Source of the DNA: Cardiocondyla obscurior
Lineage: Eukaryota; Arthropoda; Insecta; Hymenoptera; Formicidae
NCBI RefSeq assembly: GCF_019399895.1
Contig: NC_091874.1
Location: 2,730,501 to 2,794,500, forward strand
Direction: 5' to 3'
Length of the DNA: 64,000 bases
Under the pieces are notes generated by a model. That model was given only the letters and a program-made list of their open reading frames with translations. It did no database searches and was not told the origin of the DNA. Below, one piece after another: positions 1-14,029 of this stretch. The number at the start of each line of letters is the position of its first letter. Within the stretch, counting starts at the first letter, position 1. The translations under genes were made by a program, and so were the position numbers.

Positions 1-3000
1 CTTTCGCTATAACAAGTTTGCCCGCTTCATTCCTCGAATCGCGCCTCAGCCACCATCGTTCTCTTTTATCGCTCTTGAATCATAAATCTTTCGTCTTTTC
101 AATAATATCATATTTCTATTCTTAACTTTACGAAGTAATTTTATTAAAATTAGATTTACTCTCGTTTACTCCTCGGCGGTCACGAATATCGTTTATATCT
201 TAAATGTTGCGACGCGTATATTTTATTTTATTATATTCCCACCGGCCAAGTTTGAAAGCAATGATAAATATTTAATTATTTGTTACAATCAATCAAGTCA
301 GTTTACGTACGGTAAATTAATAAACGTTGCAAATGTTTGTACAGTGTCAGTGTTGAAGGGAATATATGGCGTAAAGGAAAGCAAATTATAATAAATGACG
401 ATGCACTAATTGCGTTTTGCTAATTGCTTTCTTCATTGGGATGAATTATCGGAGTTCGTTCCTTCGATGGGCATTTTTCTCTGTCCGGTGATCGAGCTGT
501 GCGCGCTGGAAGAAAAATCCTCACGAAATACCTCGTCAGCTTCTGAATAAATTTCTTATCGCATCCCTCGCGCCGTGAATTAAGTTCTAAGTTGAAAAAA
601 GTTCCCGATGAATTCTGTGCCTCAGTGGACATGGTGATTTCGTGCGATTGACTGAGCGATTCATTACGGACGCAGTATGGCGATTATGTCATTATTAGTA
701 AAATTCCCCTCGTTTCTCTGCCGAGAGAAATCCTCGTGCATTCGGCGATCGGCGTTCGCTGAAAGTTCCATTTACGAACGAAATACTCCGCAATTCTAAT
801 GATAGAAGTTTCTTCTATTGAATAAACCCACATGCGCTCATCGATATGTGGGAGCCCGAACCGTCATTATAACAAATCAAATTGGTTTCATTTGGCGTAC
901 ATTGCATTTCATTATTTCATTTCCATCAGTTTACAGACGTGAATTACCTTCGTCATTCTGGAATTTCTATCATTTAGCGAAAACTTTTGAAAACACACGA
1001 GTTATTTGTTACACGTTATGCGCGTCGCAATGCCCTTAAAAAATTATTTTTTAAAGTAAGTATATTCTTAAAGAAATCGAGATTCTTAGATAATTATTTA
1101 GATAAAGCTCTTTTCAGATTAAAATTCATCGAACGATCGGTCGTACAGGGGAACGCACGGTGTTGGCTGACTCTATGCATGTATACCATTCAGATCGTTC
1201 TGTATGTGTCTGACTATAACCGCCTCTTTGCTACTTGAAAGTCTGACATATACAGCACCGTTCTCCTAACTATGAAAAACGGTTCAAACTTGCATACCTC
1301 TTTAAAGTTTCGTGAAAGCAATTGAGAATTTTCAGGAAACTCTCAAGACGTGTACGAGGATGTATATAATTTTCGATTCCGCGAGTGAGGCGAAATTTTC
1401 TTATTGAATTCAGAATATAACGCGTCCACTGTATGAATTGTCGATACCCTCGCATTAAATTTTGTACGATTAAAAGACGACGAGTAATTTCGAATTAATA
1501 AATAGATTGTAGGGAAACTTGATCAGCCTTTAATTATTCATTTTTTTGTTTGTAATCGGTTGCTAGTAATATACTAGCTTTTCGTTCTGTTATTGGGAAA
1601 TTAATTCTTTTGAATCGGAACAGGGAATAAATTCCTTGCTCCACTGAGAAATGTTCCCGCAAATAGATTGCTATAATTTTTCTCAATGAGCGGAGTTACT
1701 CCATTTCATCAGTTATTTTGCATCAAACTTTCGTTTCCACGCCTATTCTCGTTGTACCGAATGAGATAAAAAAGAAACAAGAATAAAATACTTTCCCTTT
1801 CGCGTAAGCAGCCAACATTTTATCGAGTTGCACCGCGTATAATTAAACACGGCAGCACGTAAAATGTATCTATAACTTTTAATCGCGCAGTGGAATTACA
1901 TGCGATGAATTATATAATATAATTGGAAGCAAGATTAAATTTATCAATGCCAATTAATCCATATATATTCGTAACAATAAGAAACAGATATTTCAATTGT
2001 CCGATATAATTAGCTCTCGGAACAGAGTTCACGATTGAAATGTTATACTTGGAAATACAAAACTCGACAGGCTAGTTAACCGAGCTTCATAAAATTATCG
2101 TGCGATCGTGTTAAGTTCATTATCGATAGTCCGTGATATGTTGGCAACAAAATACCGACACTTTAGCAGGAGTAAAAATCAGGCGCACGGTTGGCTTCTG
2201 ACGCATGACGGTTCAAATAGCGCGTTCGACAAAGTGCGAAAATCGATTTTCCAGGCTCGCGCGAATGAAAACTTCCGGTCTTTAAAGAGGCTCATTATTT
2301 CTCTGCCAGGAACGATCGGTCGTAGAACGACCGGCCTTTCCTCCTCGCCCTCGCCGTTCCGCCGGCGTGCGAGCTAGAGAATAGGATTTGGGGTGAAATC
2401 GGGGTGGACAAGATTGATAAATTATCGACTTGAAAAATGCAAAACCGATGCGCGCACACCCATGATTTCACCGACGCGCGCTCGCATACACGCTCGCCGG
2501 CTGGTATTGGTGTGACATATCGCACGAGTAAGCCCTTATACGATGAATTCAAGCGGATGCATGTTCTCCACATAAATTCCGACACGAAGCTACGTCGCCT
2601 GTCATACAGAATGCACGGAAAAACTGCAGCCTGCGCTGAGAGTGTGTTCCTCACTTTCATACCTCGTTGCGACGCGCTTCACGCTTTAATCGCCTAATTA
2701 AATTTATCGTCTCATTTCTATAGGCGGCCAATTACCGCAGAACGAATATATGTTAATTCCGGTAATTCTCATCCCCGACCGCTTATTTATTTATCTTATA
2801 AAAGTGGTTTGCTGCAAACTGCGTTCAAAATACATCGCTATCAAACAATTTAAAATAATAAACCTTTCGGTAAATTACAAATTCTGCAATAAATACGTTT
2901 ATTATTATAAGTAGCCGTAACAAGGCCGATTAATTACTAACTAAATGTTTTTATTGTTTCAAATGGGAGATACGAGTATCGTCGTGCATCTATTCATAAA

Positions 3001-3528
3001 GTGAGTATACGCAAATTGTTGAAATTAAGTTTATGTAATTATTATCTGAGGTGTGCAGCACGTTTTATTTTGCTCTCCTATACTTTTACTTGCTTTACAT
3101 TTTGTTGCAAATAATATTATAAATATTATCTTTTGAATACGATACGCGCGGCGTATTAGGAAAATTAGAGAGCATCGTCTACTTGATCAATTTCGCAACA
3201 GCATTTTAAAAAAATATATATATAATACACTTGGCATTCAAAATGAACAACAAAACGTTGCTGGATATATATTCGCCATGAGATTTTGATGCCTCGGGAT
3301 TTGTGCGTGACGCAATTTTTTTTTACGCCCAATTTTTTGTCGAACAATTCTCCAGGAGATATATGAAGCGATGTAATTCAATTTGCTGTGTGGCGCTTTT
3401 TTTTTCGTGATTTGAATGTCGCGATGAATTTTCTCCCTTGGCAGGCTTGGGTAATTCGCTTGTGAATTACGTATCGTAATGAGATTGGATGCGCGTTTGA
3501 TCGGCCGTACTATCAATATATTAGTGAT
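1..3528. other. No gene recognised
   Basis: This is mixed AT-rich sequence with a CpG-richer patch near 2100-2660. The open frames there (for example 2295-2660 minus, 121 codons) have arginine/serine-rich composition and no family signature or splice context. No RNA gene or transposon end was seen. Confidence 0.5.
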
Positions 3529-3585
3529 GAGCGAGAGAAAGAGAACGGGGGGAGGAGGAGTGAAGAGAACGAAGAGAGATGGAAA
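3529..3585. repeat. Purine-rich GA/GGA tract
   Basis: The plus strand is almost pure A/G here, with AGAGA and GGAGGAGG units. On the minus strand it is a pyrimidine tract followed by an ACTAAT branch-like motif, but no convincing exon follows. Confidence 0.7.
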
Positions 3586-5681
3586 GCTGTTATAGTGGCT
3601 TGTAATTATTAATAGAGAATTATATATGACGACAAAGAGATAAATGCACTTGCAATATTAATGTGCACCTGTTCCGCGCATATATTTATATTCATACCAC
3701 CGTGAATAATTACTAAATTATTTCTTCTGAGAAACTAATACTATCTATTATTAATTAATAATTATTTATATTATCGTAACTCTTTCTTGAGTGTAAAAAT
3801 ATAAATTGCGAGGCAATAGAAAATTAATTTTCAATTTTTGTTTAACATTATGATGTTATTTTAACAAATATTTTTCTCACTGCTTGGTCAATTAAATTAA
3901 AGTTCATTGTACATTATCTAGGTGTATGTTTTTAAGAAAACGGAATTAACTTCATAAAGCCATCTAAGTTTTTAATTTTATCCCGTGTGAAAATAACTTG
4001 CGTAGAATTACGCGATTTAACTTTAAGTAGAGATATAATCGTAAGTAACGCTAACGTAATGTTAGAATCTTGATAGCAAAACATTAAAAAAAAAAAAGCA
4101 CACTATCTTTGCACAATTAATGCAACAGAAAGAAAAATTTACATAAAAACTTGCGTTTGTTCTTTTCTGATAAAAGCTAAAACAAATATCACGATAAATA
4201 ATTATTAATTATTTTTTATCGTTCATGATTAACGACATCATTTCGTGATTGCAAGCAAAGCCACGCATACTTGTAAAAATATGAGATCAAAGGTATAATA
4301 AATTTACTAAACGATTTATATACCAAAGTAAAATAGTGTCTGTAAAATGTACAGGAATTTATAACTATTACACTTCCATAGGCAATATCTCTGTTTACAT
4401 AATAAAAAAAACAGCTATTTTGAAATTTACGATATTTTTGGTGCATACGTAATAGTATTTGTTGCAATATGTTATTAATTAAAATAAAATTGTATATAAA
4501 TTACTTAATCCGTTTGAAAAGATATTATACGTGAATAAGAGCGTGCACGTAGGTATTTTAAAATAAAATAATACAGCAATATTTTATTAGCATTAATTGT
4601 AAAATTATATTTGTATCTTCAGTGATAAAAACAACTTTTCAATATTTATACGTAACTAAATTTATTTAAATAAATACCTTTTTATGTTCTTTTGTTACCG
4701 TATATTTTACCGACACGTTTTACCTTTTTTTTCTTTTCGCATATTTAATAAATAAGATATAAAATGAATATATGTGACCCACGAAATCGCTGGTAGTACA
4801 ACCAGTTTTATTTATCTTCCAAACTCCCGCTGTTTCGTATTATCTCGGCCGAAACTGTGACACTTTGTTAAAGATGCACGAAAATTGTAATTTACATCCA
4901 GCAGTCGGGACTTTTTAAGTAGGTTAATTCCTAGACAGTTTCGTATGCCACGAGTTTACTTCTTTCCTTCGAGCACATTAGGCTCTTTGTCGAACTTTTT
5001 ATTCTCGTTCCGTTAATGACGTCGGAGATGCATTTTAAGGGAAATTTAGAAACGCGACTCCGTTAATGAGATTGTAATTTCTAACGCGTATCATGAAAAT
5101 AAATTACGGGGATACGTCGGAGAGTAAGATAAATTCCTTGGTAACTGACATATTTAAGGCTACTTCAAAAGTACGAGTGTAAGCGTAAGTTGACGTCGGT
5201 GGAATTTTAAATAACTTCCAAACGACGCGCACATAATGTAATTAAATTTACGGTAAAAGCAAGATAGCATACAACCGTGCGTTAATATATGAGAAATCTA
5301 TACGCAACGTGGAGAATGTCAAAGCCAAAAGCGTTGCGAAAGACGTGAAAGATTTTTAACACGTGAGAACGCCAAGAGTTATTATTCTCGTCAAAGTTTG
5401 CTTCGCCCCAGCAGTTGCAAAAGTCATATTTTACGAAACTATAATACGTAAAATTTAATAACACAGTTCAAAGGTTTTACGGAGTTATGCGCGTCATGCC
5501 CATCGAAAAATGCTCCCGCGCGGCCTTAAATACTCCACAATGTATGTAATTCGTTCGAGATACGCAGCGACTCGAAACCACTTTAATACTCTCGTTAAAG
5601 TTCTAGGCGCGGTTGAGAGAAGACCTTTATAAATTACGGCCTCGTTATGCTCGTGAAATTAAAAATCGTGCGTACACTCAC
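3586..5681. other. Very AT-rich spacer, no gene recognised
   Basis: From about 3600 to 4780 the sequence is extremely AT-rich with many stops in all frames. From 4781 to 5681 it is more balanced, but no frame shows domain-like composition. Confidence 0.55.
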
Positions 5682-5740
5682 CTCTCGACGAGTTTCACGG
5701 GAGGTATCCGCTCCGTTCCCACGAGTCTGTTCGTCACCAC
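5682..5740 (-). other. Candidate 59-nt internal exon, minus strand
   Basis: The splice signals are unusually good. On the minus strand a long pyrimidine tract (complement of 5744-5803) with a branch-point-like TTCTAAT leads to GGAACAG|GTGGTG. The exon ends GAGAG|GTGAGTGT, a near-perfect donor. One open frame reads VVTNRLVGTERIPPVKLVE plus two bases (enters phase 0, leaves phase 2). A second frame is also open (GDEQTRGNGADTSRETRRE, leaving phase 0). I do not recognise the protein. It could be a coding exon, a 5' UTR exon or a decoy. If real, the gene runs on the minus strand and extends both ways into flanking introns. Confidence 0.4.
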
Positions 5741-6355
5741 CTGTTCCAAAAAAAAGAAAAAGAAAAATTAGAACGAGAGAGAAAAAGAGAGAGAGAGAAA
5801 AGTTAACAGGAGAGATAGAGATAGCACGGTGGCATGAAAAAAGGATCAACCGTAAGGTAAGCTTATCCGGCGGCTTCGTTCACTGCGCCAGACTTTAATG
5901 TCTGATACGATATCGTCGACGTCTCGCATAAAAAAGTTTCTGTAATTTATCGGATTCTAAAATTTTCTCGGGTTTAAGAAAGAGAAGGCTACTTCAAATA
6001 CTGGAAAAATATTTATGCAGGCTCTGAACATAAATATCGAATACGCCTTTTTTAACGTACTTAGGCGCATTTATCGCACGATTTTAATTATTATATTACG
6101 TTAAATTACATAAACTAAAAGAATTTGTGCAATACATGACAGTGATAAAACAGACGCATGTATGAAATATATTCATACCGTACCAAAAATAAAAGAGCAC
6201 GCGGCGTAAAATTATTTTGACATCTAGATTCGTGTTACAATGCGAGAGAGACGTAGATTGGCGCGTAGTTGCGTCACGTATAACGCGCCTGTGGTAATTT
6301 CTCTTGCATTCAGCGAAAAATTAACCCCCGCTGCGTGGCGAGTTACGGAACCGAC

Positions 6356-6425
6356 GAAAGAAAGAAAGAAAGGAACAAAAAAGGTTAAAAAAAAAAAGAA
6401 AAAAAAAAGAAGAAAAAAAAAACGA
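6356..6425. repeat. A/G-rich low-complexity tract
   Basis: AAAG repeats pass into long A runs interrupted by single G. The lysine-rich reading frame here (KKKKKRRKKK) is an artefact of the tract, not a gene. Confidence 0.8.
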
Positions 6426-6831
6426 GACTAGTAGGCGGAAGAAAGTTACAATAGTTTTCCGGGAACGATCCGATTACGTTCGCTCGCGGCAGCGATGTGT
6501 GAATGTGAATTTAACTGGCGTTTGCATGCGTAATACCGGGCGTCGGATACGACTTAATTACACGGAGTGCCATAAACTCGCGTTGAATCATTGTCACAAT
6601 CTTCTCGATTCGCGCCGGCCGGCGCGACGAGCGATGGTTTACCGGCCGTTTCTATCGCATGATTTACGCCCGAATGTACTTTGCATTCCATTTACGGGGA
6701 AAGGGTGCGTGCGGCTTGCGCAGGGGATAATCCCCGGGTCCGCGGCCTCACAGTAAGCCCCATACATTACGCCTTATTTACACGCGTGTGACAAGTTTCT
6801 CGCCCTCCCGTTCCCGTACCTCGATGCATTA

Positions 6832-6849
6832 GCGTTGCATGCGTTGCAT
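6832..6849. repeat. 9-bp tandem duplication
   Basis: GCGTTGCAT is present twice back to back. Confidence 0.75.
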
Positions 6850-7169
6850 GGAATTCGTCAGCATGGCCCGTTCTCTATTGCGTTACGTTGCAATTAATAT
6901 GCATAACTATGACCGTGTTTCGCCGTTCGATAACGCGCGCCCGACTGCGCGTAATCGCCGTACTTTCTCACACGCGACAAAATCTAGCTTCGCAAGGCTA
7001 CCTTGGATAGTTCTTTACGTTCTCAATAATGGAGTATCGCTTAATTTATATGCACATATATGAATGGTATATTATTACCTCCAAGTTACGCTGAGCCAGC
7101 AGATATAAACCCTACTACACATGCAGCGGTAATAATTTATTTTTACGGCGACCTGCAACCGCGCGATAA

Positions 7170-7192
7170 TTTTTTTTTTTTCTTTTTTTTTT
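7170..7192. repeat. Poly(T) tract with one C
   Basis: Twenty-three bases of T broken by a single C. Confidence 0.8.
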
Positions 7193-7695
7193 GTCACGTC
7201 GTATCAAAGGTAGAAAAAATAAATAGTAAAACGAGCACGTAACTACTTTAATTGACGTTGGGCATGCATAGCTCATATAATAAATTGTGTTCTAATATGA
7301 TTGCGAAATGCACCCGAAATTATAAAACTCGGATATGCGAGCTAATTGCTTAGTTAACAAAGTTGCGTATTTTTACAGCACAAGGATTAAACCAAAGTTG
7401 TGACACACTATTAATTTCTCGAACTTTAGCGCCATAATATCGTGCTGCAACAGTGTGCCACGTTTGTAACGTTACATGGCTAAATAATGCTCCGCAATGT
7501 TGCAACGCACCGTGAAATAGTGTAGCAGAGTATAACAAAAGCCTCTTTGTTTAAAACCATCTTAATTCACATTACATGGCGCGAACGCGGCCATACACAT
7601 TATTAGCTTCATTATTCGGAAGGTTATAACGTTTGCTAGGCTTCGTCAATACATCGATCAGTTTTCCACTGACAAAAATGTCAATGCTGAGAAAA

Positions 7696-7719
7696 GTAAG
7701 TTAAAAAGTAAGTTAAAAA
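7696..7719. repeat. 12-bp tandem duplication with donor-like units
   Basis: GTAAGTTAAAAA occurs twice in tandem. Each unit starts with a splice-donor-like GTAAGT, but no open exon ends here. Confidence 0.7.
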
Positions 7720-10700
7720 GAAGCTACTTTCTATCATTATCTCTTTACATTCGAGCACTATTTTCTCAATAAACGTAAGAATGCATCTTTTCTTCTCTCA
7801 ACGTCTTAGCTGAACTTCAATTTTCTTACTCTGCCGTTTATCTTGACGTTCCAGTCATTATTTTACTAGGTACAATTCGTTTGAAAAGTATTCTTTATCG
7901 GGGAAAAAAAAACTGAAATATTCTGCATACATTTGTTTAACTTAACTTTTTTTAAATTTGACTTTATATTATCTTGTCAAACAAAATGCGTTCTTTAAAA
8001 ATCCCACAGTATATACCTAACATTATCTCTCAAATTAAAAGTCATCACTGAAAAAACAATACGCGATATACAATAATAAAAAATAATTCTCTTCGTCGAT
8101 TTTTATTATTATATTATTTAAATAAAAGTTAAAATAGTACAGTAACATTTTATCATTTGATACGTTTCATAAATATTCTTTTTACGAATATTCAATGTAT
8201 ATTCCACGCTTTAATATTTCATAGCATGCTCCTTTTAATAGAACTTGCCGCACTTCTTGCTTCGTGTTTTTTGATGCGAGGTTTAGTTAAGACGATATTT
8301 CACACGGATCACACGGATTATTCCTCAACATATAACCTTAATAGTAATTAGAACTTCCTACGCTGGATAATCTTCCTGTAAAGGATCACGGTTTGACGCC
8401 TACCACGTACTGAACTTGAAGGGTGGATCAAATTTGCACACGTACGCAGGCACGTGCGAGGGCAGCCCGTTTGTGTAACTCACGTTTTCATACATACACA
8501 TAGCAAACGGAATTTGTACACCTAAATCCGTAGTTCGCAGGATTAAACGGTCGAGAGCCACGTACGCACGCAGTAACGAAATTTTGACAATTAAACGTCT
8601 ACTGGCTATTGAATATGATAAAAAAATTTTCAGTGAATTATGATTGAAAAATACATTCTTTCGAATTAAAATTCTCATTTACAGAAGTAGAACGTGCTAA
8701 AATAAACCGTAACACGTGCTGTAATAAATTCCCGTCTACATATATATGTATATTTAAAAAATTGAGAGTGCATTCAGTGAATTATTAGATAACTGGCACG
8801 TCAAAGTATTTTCTAAACTGAAAAAAAAAGAAATCGTCAATACCTAATTTTCAAGAGTAACAAAAATTGTAAATTATTGCTGAGTGATCGGGAAATAATA
8901 TTCGCACCGAGACTTAGACGTTTCTGAGGTTGAAGTATTTAACAAAATCCTCGAAAATACCTTGTTAAAAGAGCCGCAATGAGTTGAACGAATAGAGAGA
9001 AGAGAAACTCTCAAATCTTTTTCAGAGGAAAGTTTGTAAATCATTAAAGAGGTTACGCACTGCATAAAACCAACGGCTTTACTCTGTTTAGTTACATAAT
9101 TTCTATGGAGATATTTGTGCGGATTAATTTCTTCGTATCAGCAAATCTAGATTACAGTTCAGCATTTAGATTGCCGTTATTATATAATTATTGTCCATGT
9201 ACGGGCAAAGATTTCTATAATGACCGGGGATTTTAGGTTTAAATCTATATATCTATCATTTATATAGGCGATCTATTTGTAAACTCATATATTAATTATC
9301 TCGATATTAATAGCATAACCGATACGTATATCTCATAGGTGACAACTAATTCCCAATGACCGAAGTCACATTGTGGCGAGAATGGCCGCACGATAGATAA
9401 ATAAATCGCGCGATAGATAACATTGATCTAACTATAAATTATATATACATGCACACTTGTACGTGTAATTTTCATGCCAGCCAGTTAATCGCGCCACAAG
9501 TGTGATCACATTGGATAAAATCCCGCGTATCTATAATTACTGTCGAATATCCCGTCAACATATCACTAAATCGTTGTCTAAATTATTATAAAATAGCTCA
9601 CATCGCCTATACTAATATTTCGAACCATTTTATCCGTTAATTATTAAAAGCCCGTGTCTTTTATAATTTAATAATAAATTTGTAATAATTTAATTATAAA
9701 AAGCAATTACAAAAGCAGCTGCGGCATATAAAATTATTATATTCATATTGCATGAGATCGCATACGTGGACAAAATTGGAATCGTGTTTACCGCGTAAGG
9801 TTTGTTAAAACAGCGTATCTGTGCTTGCGTCACCTCGTAAACCGCTAATGTGACAAAACTCGTAGCGTTTGCCTTCACAAAGAGGAGATAGCTATGTGGT
9901 AGATCTGGCTCGTTGATAACGGTGACGGTATCCGGAAATTGCAGGTGAAGACGAGCTGAGACGCGGACGTGACACTCTCCCGAGATGCCCTCGAGTGCTG
10001 CAGACAACTGCAAGTGGTCACGACGCTCTGTGCCACTTTGTTTGCGCGGTTTCGTCAACGCGACATTTCACAACATCGTTTTCAAAACGCGATCTTTCAG
10101 CTTTGCGTGCATTTGAGAATAAAAATTCGTCGCATCTATTTATAAAAACGAGCGCTCACTCGCGAATGCCTTAATATTTTCGATAGTCTTGAATTACGCG
10201 CGTTCGCTGATATTTTCTACGCGTTTCTGTTAGCAATATTATCGTATAATAATATAGGATAACAGCAACGAAAAATATCTTTGAGACGTTTCTTGAATAA
10301 ATTTCGTGCACCTAGATGACGAGAATCAAACGACATTGTTCATCTCGCGATGTTCGCGTCTGCAAGTGTCCGGGAAACCGTTGACCTCTATCACTGAGCG
10401 TTAAGACTACATTATCGTATAATTGCAGATTCCGGTATTCATTCGAAATTTAAATACTTGGAAACTTTTGCGGCTGTAACGAGCACCCTCCACAATCTGG
10501 CATAAGAGCCCATCAACGAGGCTGACGTAATATAGCTCGCAGCTGCAGTTACGCTAAACTTCCTAGATGATATCCACCCGTTATTATCAACCGTCCCACC
10601 GACGGAGCTGATGTACAATAGAACGTGTTACTTTAGAGCATCCTGGACCTAGCCGCTTCTTAATAGAGCTTAACTATTTTAATGAGGGACCGTGCCGGAG

Positions 10701-10934
10701 ATGGTTTTGGAGGGTAGAATATCTACATTTTCGGCGACCCCGTCGTCCGTCCGCTTCTCTATCCCTTTATGAGAATACTCAATTTGAGGAGGCAGTTCCG
10801 CGTGGCTGCGTGGCGTCAAATTAAGACGACACGCAAGATGAATAATACTTGACGAGGGCTTTATTTAGGAGATACGGTATCACCTTTGCGCAGTATCGCT
10901 TTACTATATTTTATTAACAAGCTCAATATTGTTT

Positions 10935-10980
10935 AATATATATAATTAATATATATATATATATAAAAAAAAAAGAAAAA
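10935..10980. repeat. (AT)n followed by A-rich run
   Basis: Alternating TA/AT passes into an A run with one G. Confidence 0.8.
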
Positions 10981-13858
10981 ATTCTTTACGTATCACGACA
11001 AGATCAGCAAACTATATTACACACGCCGTGAGAATTGCTAAATCTAATTTCGTATATGTACTAAAGTTGGTGCTCTAATATGCTATCTCGAGAGTCATAA
11101 GCATCAGCTTAATGGAGATGACTGTAGCGTGTATGCTGCATAGCGCGTATGTATTATTAGAGAGGGAAGGGCATCGGAGGAAAATCGAATCATGCAATTA
11201 GGCCTGATTCATTTGCAAACCTGTAGCGTGTGTGCGCTAATTGCACAAACGGATTCAGCATCGATGTTCAGGCTCGCCTTTTTTTAAGATACAAGGATTC
11301 TGCACAACGCTTAACAAAAGGTGATCGTTAAAAAAAACAACTGCAGAATAAAATAATAGAACAATAAAGAATCGTATTCGTCCGCGTATTTAGAACTAGC
11401 TCACGTATTCTCCCGTTTTCCAATATTCATGGGAGAGACAGATCGAATTACCGCGTTAGCGCGTTTAACTCGTCAATTGTAGATTGACGCACGTAATATA
11501 GCAGCCATAACTCACAGTAATTGCCGAATACAAGAAAAAAAAAAAATTTTATTCACACGTAACGTCTTTGCGATATAATTTTATCTATCTAATGAAAAGA
11601 AAAGGAAATTTAAGATACGAGAATTTGCAAGATAGTAATTTGAAAATACCGTAATCTAAAATATTCTGAAACCTTTTTAATAACTTTTGATTAAACCTGT
11701 ATTTAATATTTTATCAAACTCTGAATAGAAAGGTAATATATTACAAAATGAATTTAGTATTAGAGTAATTTTTCTTATAATAAAGATATTTCATAAAAAT
11801 ATAATGAAATAATTAAAGTTACATTATTTTTTATCGACAACACACGTAAAAAAAACTAAAATAGTAAAATATTTTCTGTGCAAATTAAAAATGTAAAAAA
11901 TATGAAATATAATCACTTAAAAACTCTGTTAATTAACTATAAAAACTATATTAACACGACAAAAACTTTAACCATTTTAACTTTTTCGTGATAAATTTTT
12001 TAACATTCTTTTTTTCTTTTAATTTTATTCCTCTCGTTTTAGCTCGACGATGGCGCGTAAAAGAGGACTTAAGCCAGATCAGCACTTATCAAGGCAGCGC
12101 TGCAGCGTAATGCATATTAAATGAATGCCTCATCGAAACCAGCGCACCACGGTACGTTGAGAGCAATGTGCAATGGCTTGTTGTTTACAATAACAATAAA
12201 AATTCGCGATATTGAATTCGTCGGCTAAAACGCATCTTCCGCTCTGTATCAATATTACCTTTTATGACGAACAAAAAAATATTCGATACTGGCACTTCTA
12301 TTATTTGCATACGTCAAAGCATCGAATATATTTAACCAATATTCAAAATTGAAAAACTATTACGTGATGTTAATAGTAATATGTATTATTATTAATTAAA
12401 CGATGATAAATATGAAAGAAAATGGGAAGCCAAGTAGCTACAAATTTTACAATAAGTTGGAGATAATATTCGATGTAATATTCAGTAAAATATTCTTCAA
12501 AAACCACATCGGTAAAGTGTATTTTTATATTAATGTAAGAAGGAAGTCAAGGCTCTTCGTATAAGCTGTAAACTAATAAATTGCCAGTCATTATTCTTTA
12601 AGACGCTATTCTAACCCGGCACGGCACTGTCATTTTTCTGTTCTGTCAGTTTTCTTGCTATTCCCTAAACGATATTCTCCAGACGTTCATATCGATGTGA
12701 ACATTTGTCACCGGACGCGCCAAGTCTGACAAATTATCATTGTCAAACTGTACTTTAATCAAAGTCGTTGTCCACTGCAATATTTTTATTCGAGATTCCT
12801 TTCTTTCCTTCCTCACCAAAATATACGAGAAAGGGAAACGTCATATTAAAACAGATGGTCAACACAGGTTAAAAAACTTGGGTTGATTTAAGTTCTATAT
12901 ACTTCTAGTATCGATATTAATTCAATTTCCGTTAAAGTGAGAGAGTTTCGAACATCTTAAAGTTTTCCAATATTATATAACAGGCGCGAGTAAAACAGCA
13001 TTAGCAGCGAGTAAAAATTAAATAATCTCAAATTATCTTAAATAAATATATCGCAATAAAATTTGTCACAGGTGTAAAAAAAAAAAGGGACGTGCCCAAC
13101 ATAAGGGAAAATATGTAAAACTGTTTCGATATTCAATTTCAAAATTCATCGTTAAAATTTAATTATAAACTATAACGAATGAACTTATTTAAAGGAAGGG
13201 AAAACGAGATTGATGAGACACGAAGCAAAAGATAAAAACGACGACAAGCGGTGAGAGAAACTGGCGTGGTCGTGCATCAATGAGAAAATTGAATACCCCA
13301 TCGATGTACACAACGGACACAAATTTATGGGACGTTCCACTTTTAGAAACGACAACTAGACACCAACACGCGCAACCGTTAATCGATCGCTATGATTGCA
13401 TCAGGAAAAAAAGAGCTATCAAACGACCATTAACCGCGTTTTCTATTACCAAAGCCGGTTTCCCTTTTACCTGTCGTCATTTCACCCTTTTGTCCTTTTA
13501 CGCGTAGCGAGAATAAAATTCTGATATTACACAATTCATCTGAAATTCTCTGCGATTAGATATAATTGCGTATTATTATATACTGTCTACCGAAAGTATC
13601 TTTTTCTTTAAATGGTAAAAAAAAAAATTTATTAGAAAAAAATTACTTAAAATAATTGTAATATATATTACATTACTGCATGCATATAATAAATTACAAT
13701 AATCTAAAAGCTCGGCAGCACTTGTGGCGCATATTAAATTAAAAAAAAAAGATTATTCCTAGCATAAGACTTTTTTCATTGGCAAAAATTAGGGTGGAGA
13801 AGCTAGTAGTTGGTATAAGTACCATCTGGTCTTGACGTTTCGTCAATGTACAATAAGT

Positions 13859-13861
13859 AAA

Positions 13862-13892
<31 letters not shown>

Positions 13893-13900
13893 TAGAAAAG
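13859..13900. repeat. (GA)n microsatellite
   Basis: A near-perfect AG dinucleotide repeat. In insects GAGAG is the core site of GAGA-factor-type proteins, so regulatory use is possible but not shown. Confidence 0.85.
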
Positions 13901-13961
13901 GTAAGAGGAGGAGTAGAAGCTTAAATTAGGTCTTCTCAGGCTCGGTTAGTAATGGCGATGT

Positions 13962-14029
13962 CAGAAGGAGAGAAAAGGAAGAGAAAGAGAGAGAGAGAGA
14001 GAAAAGGAGAGAAGGTGAGAAGGAGAAAT
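13962..14029. repeat. Second GA/GGA-rich tract
   Basis: An A/G-only block with an (AG)n core, about 60 bases after the previous tract; the pair forms a double GA cluster. Confidence 0.85.

Larger units (their letters stand above)
5741..13858. other. Gene-poor stretch
   Basis: Apart from the tracts listed separately I see no supportable gene. The 122-codon minus frame at 9690-10058 starts at TTG and has no family match. A strong donor-like site (CGTAAG|GTAAGC, plus strand, near 5856) lacks a good acceptor. The segment 11520-12010 is very AT-rich. Confidence 0.5.

Noticed and set aside
13709..13770. Resemblance to the 5' part of U6 snRNA (CTCGGCAGCAC, CATATTAAA, AGATTA...GCAT)
   Set aside because: The matches are short and wrongly spaced, the conserved core of U6 is missing, and an A run sits where conserved sequence should be. 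Probably chance.
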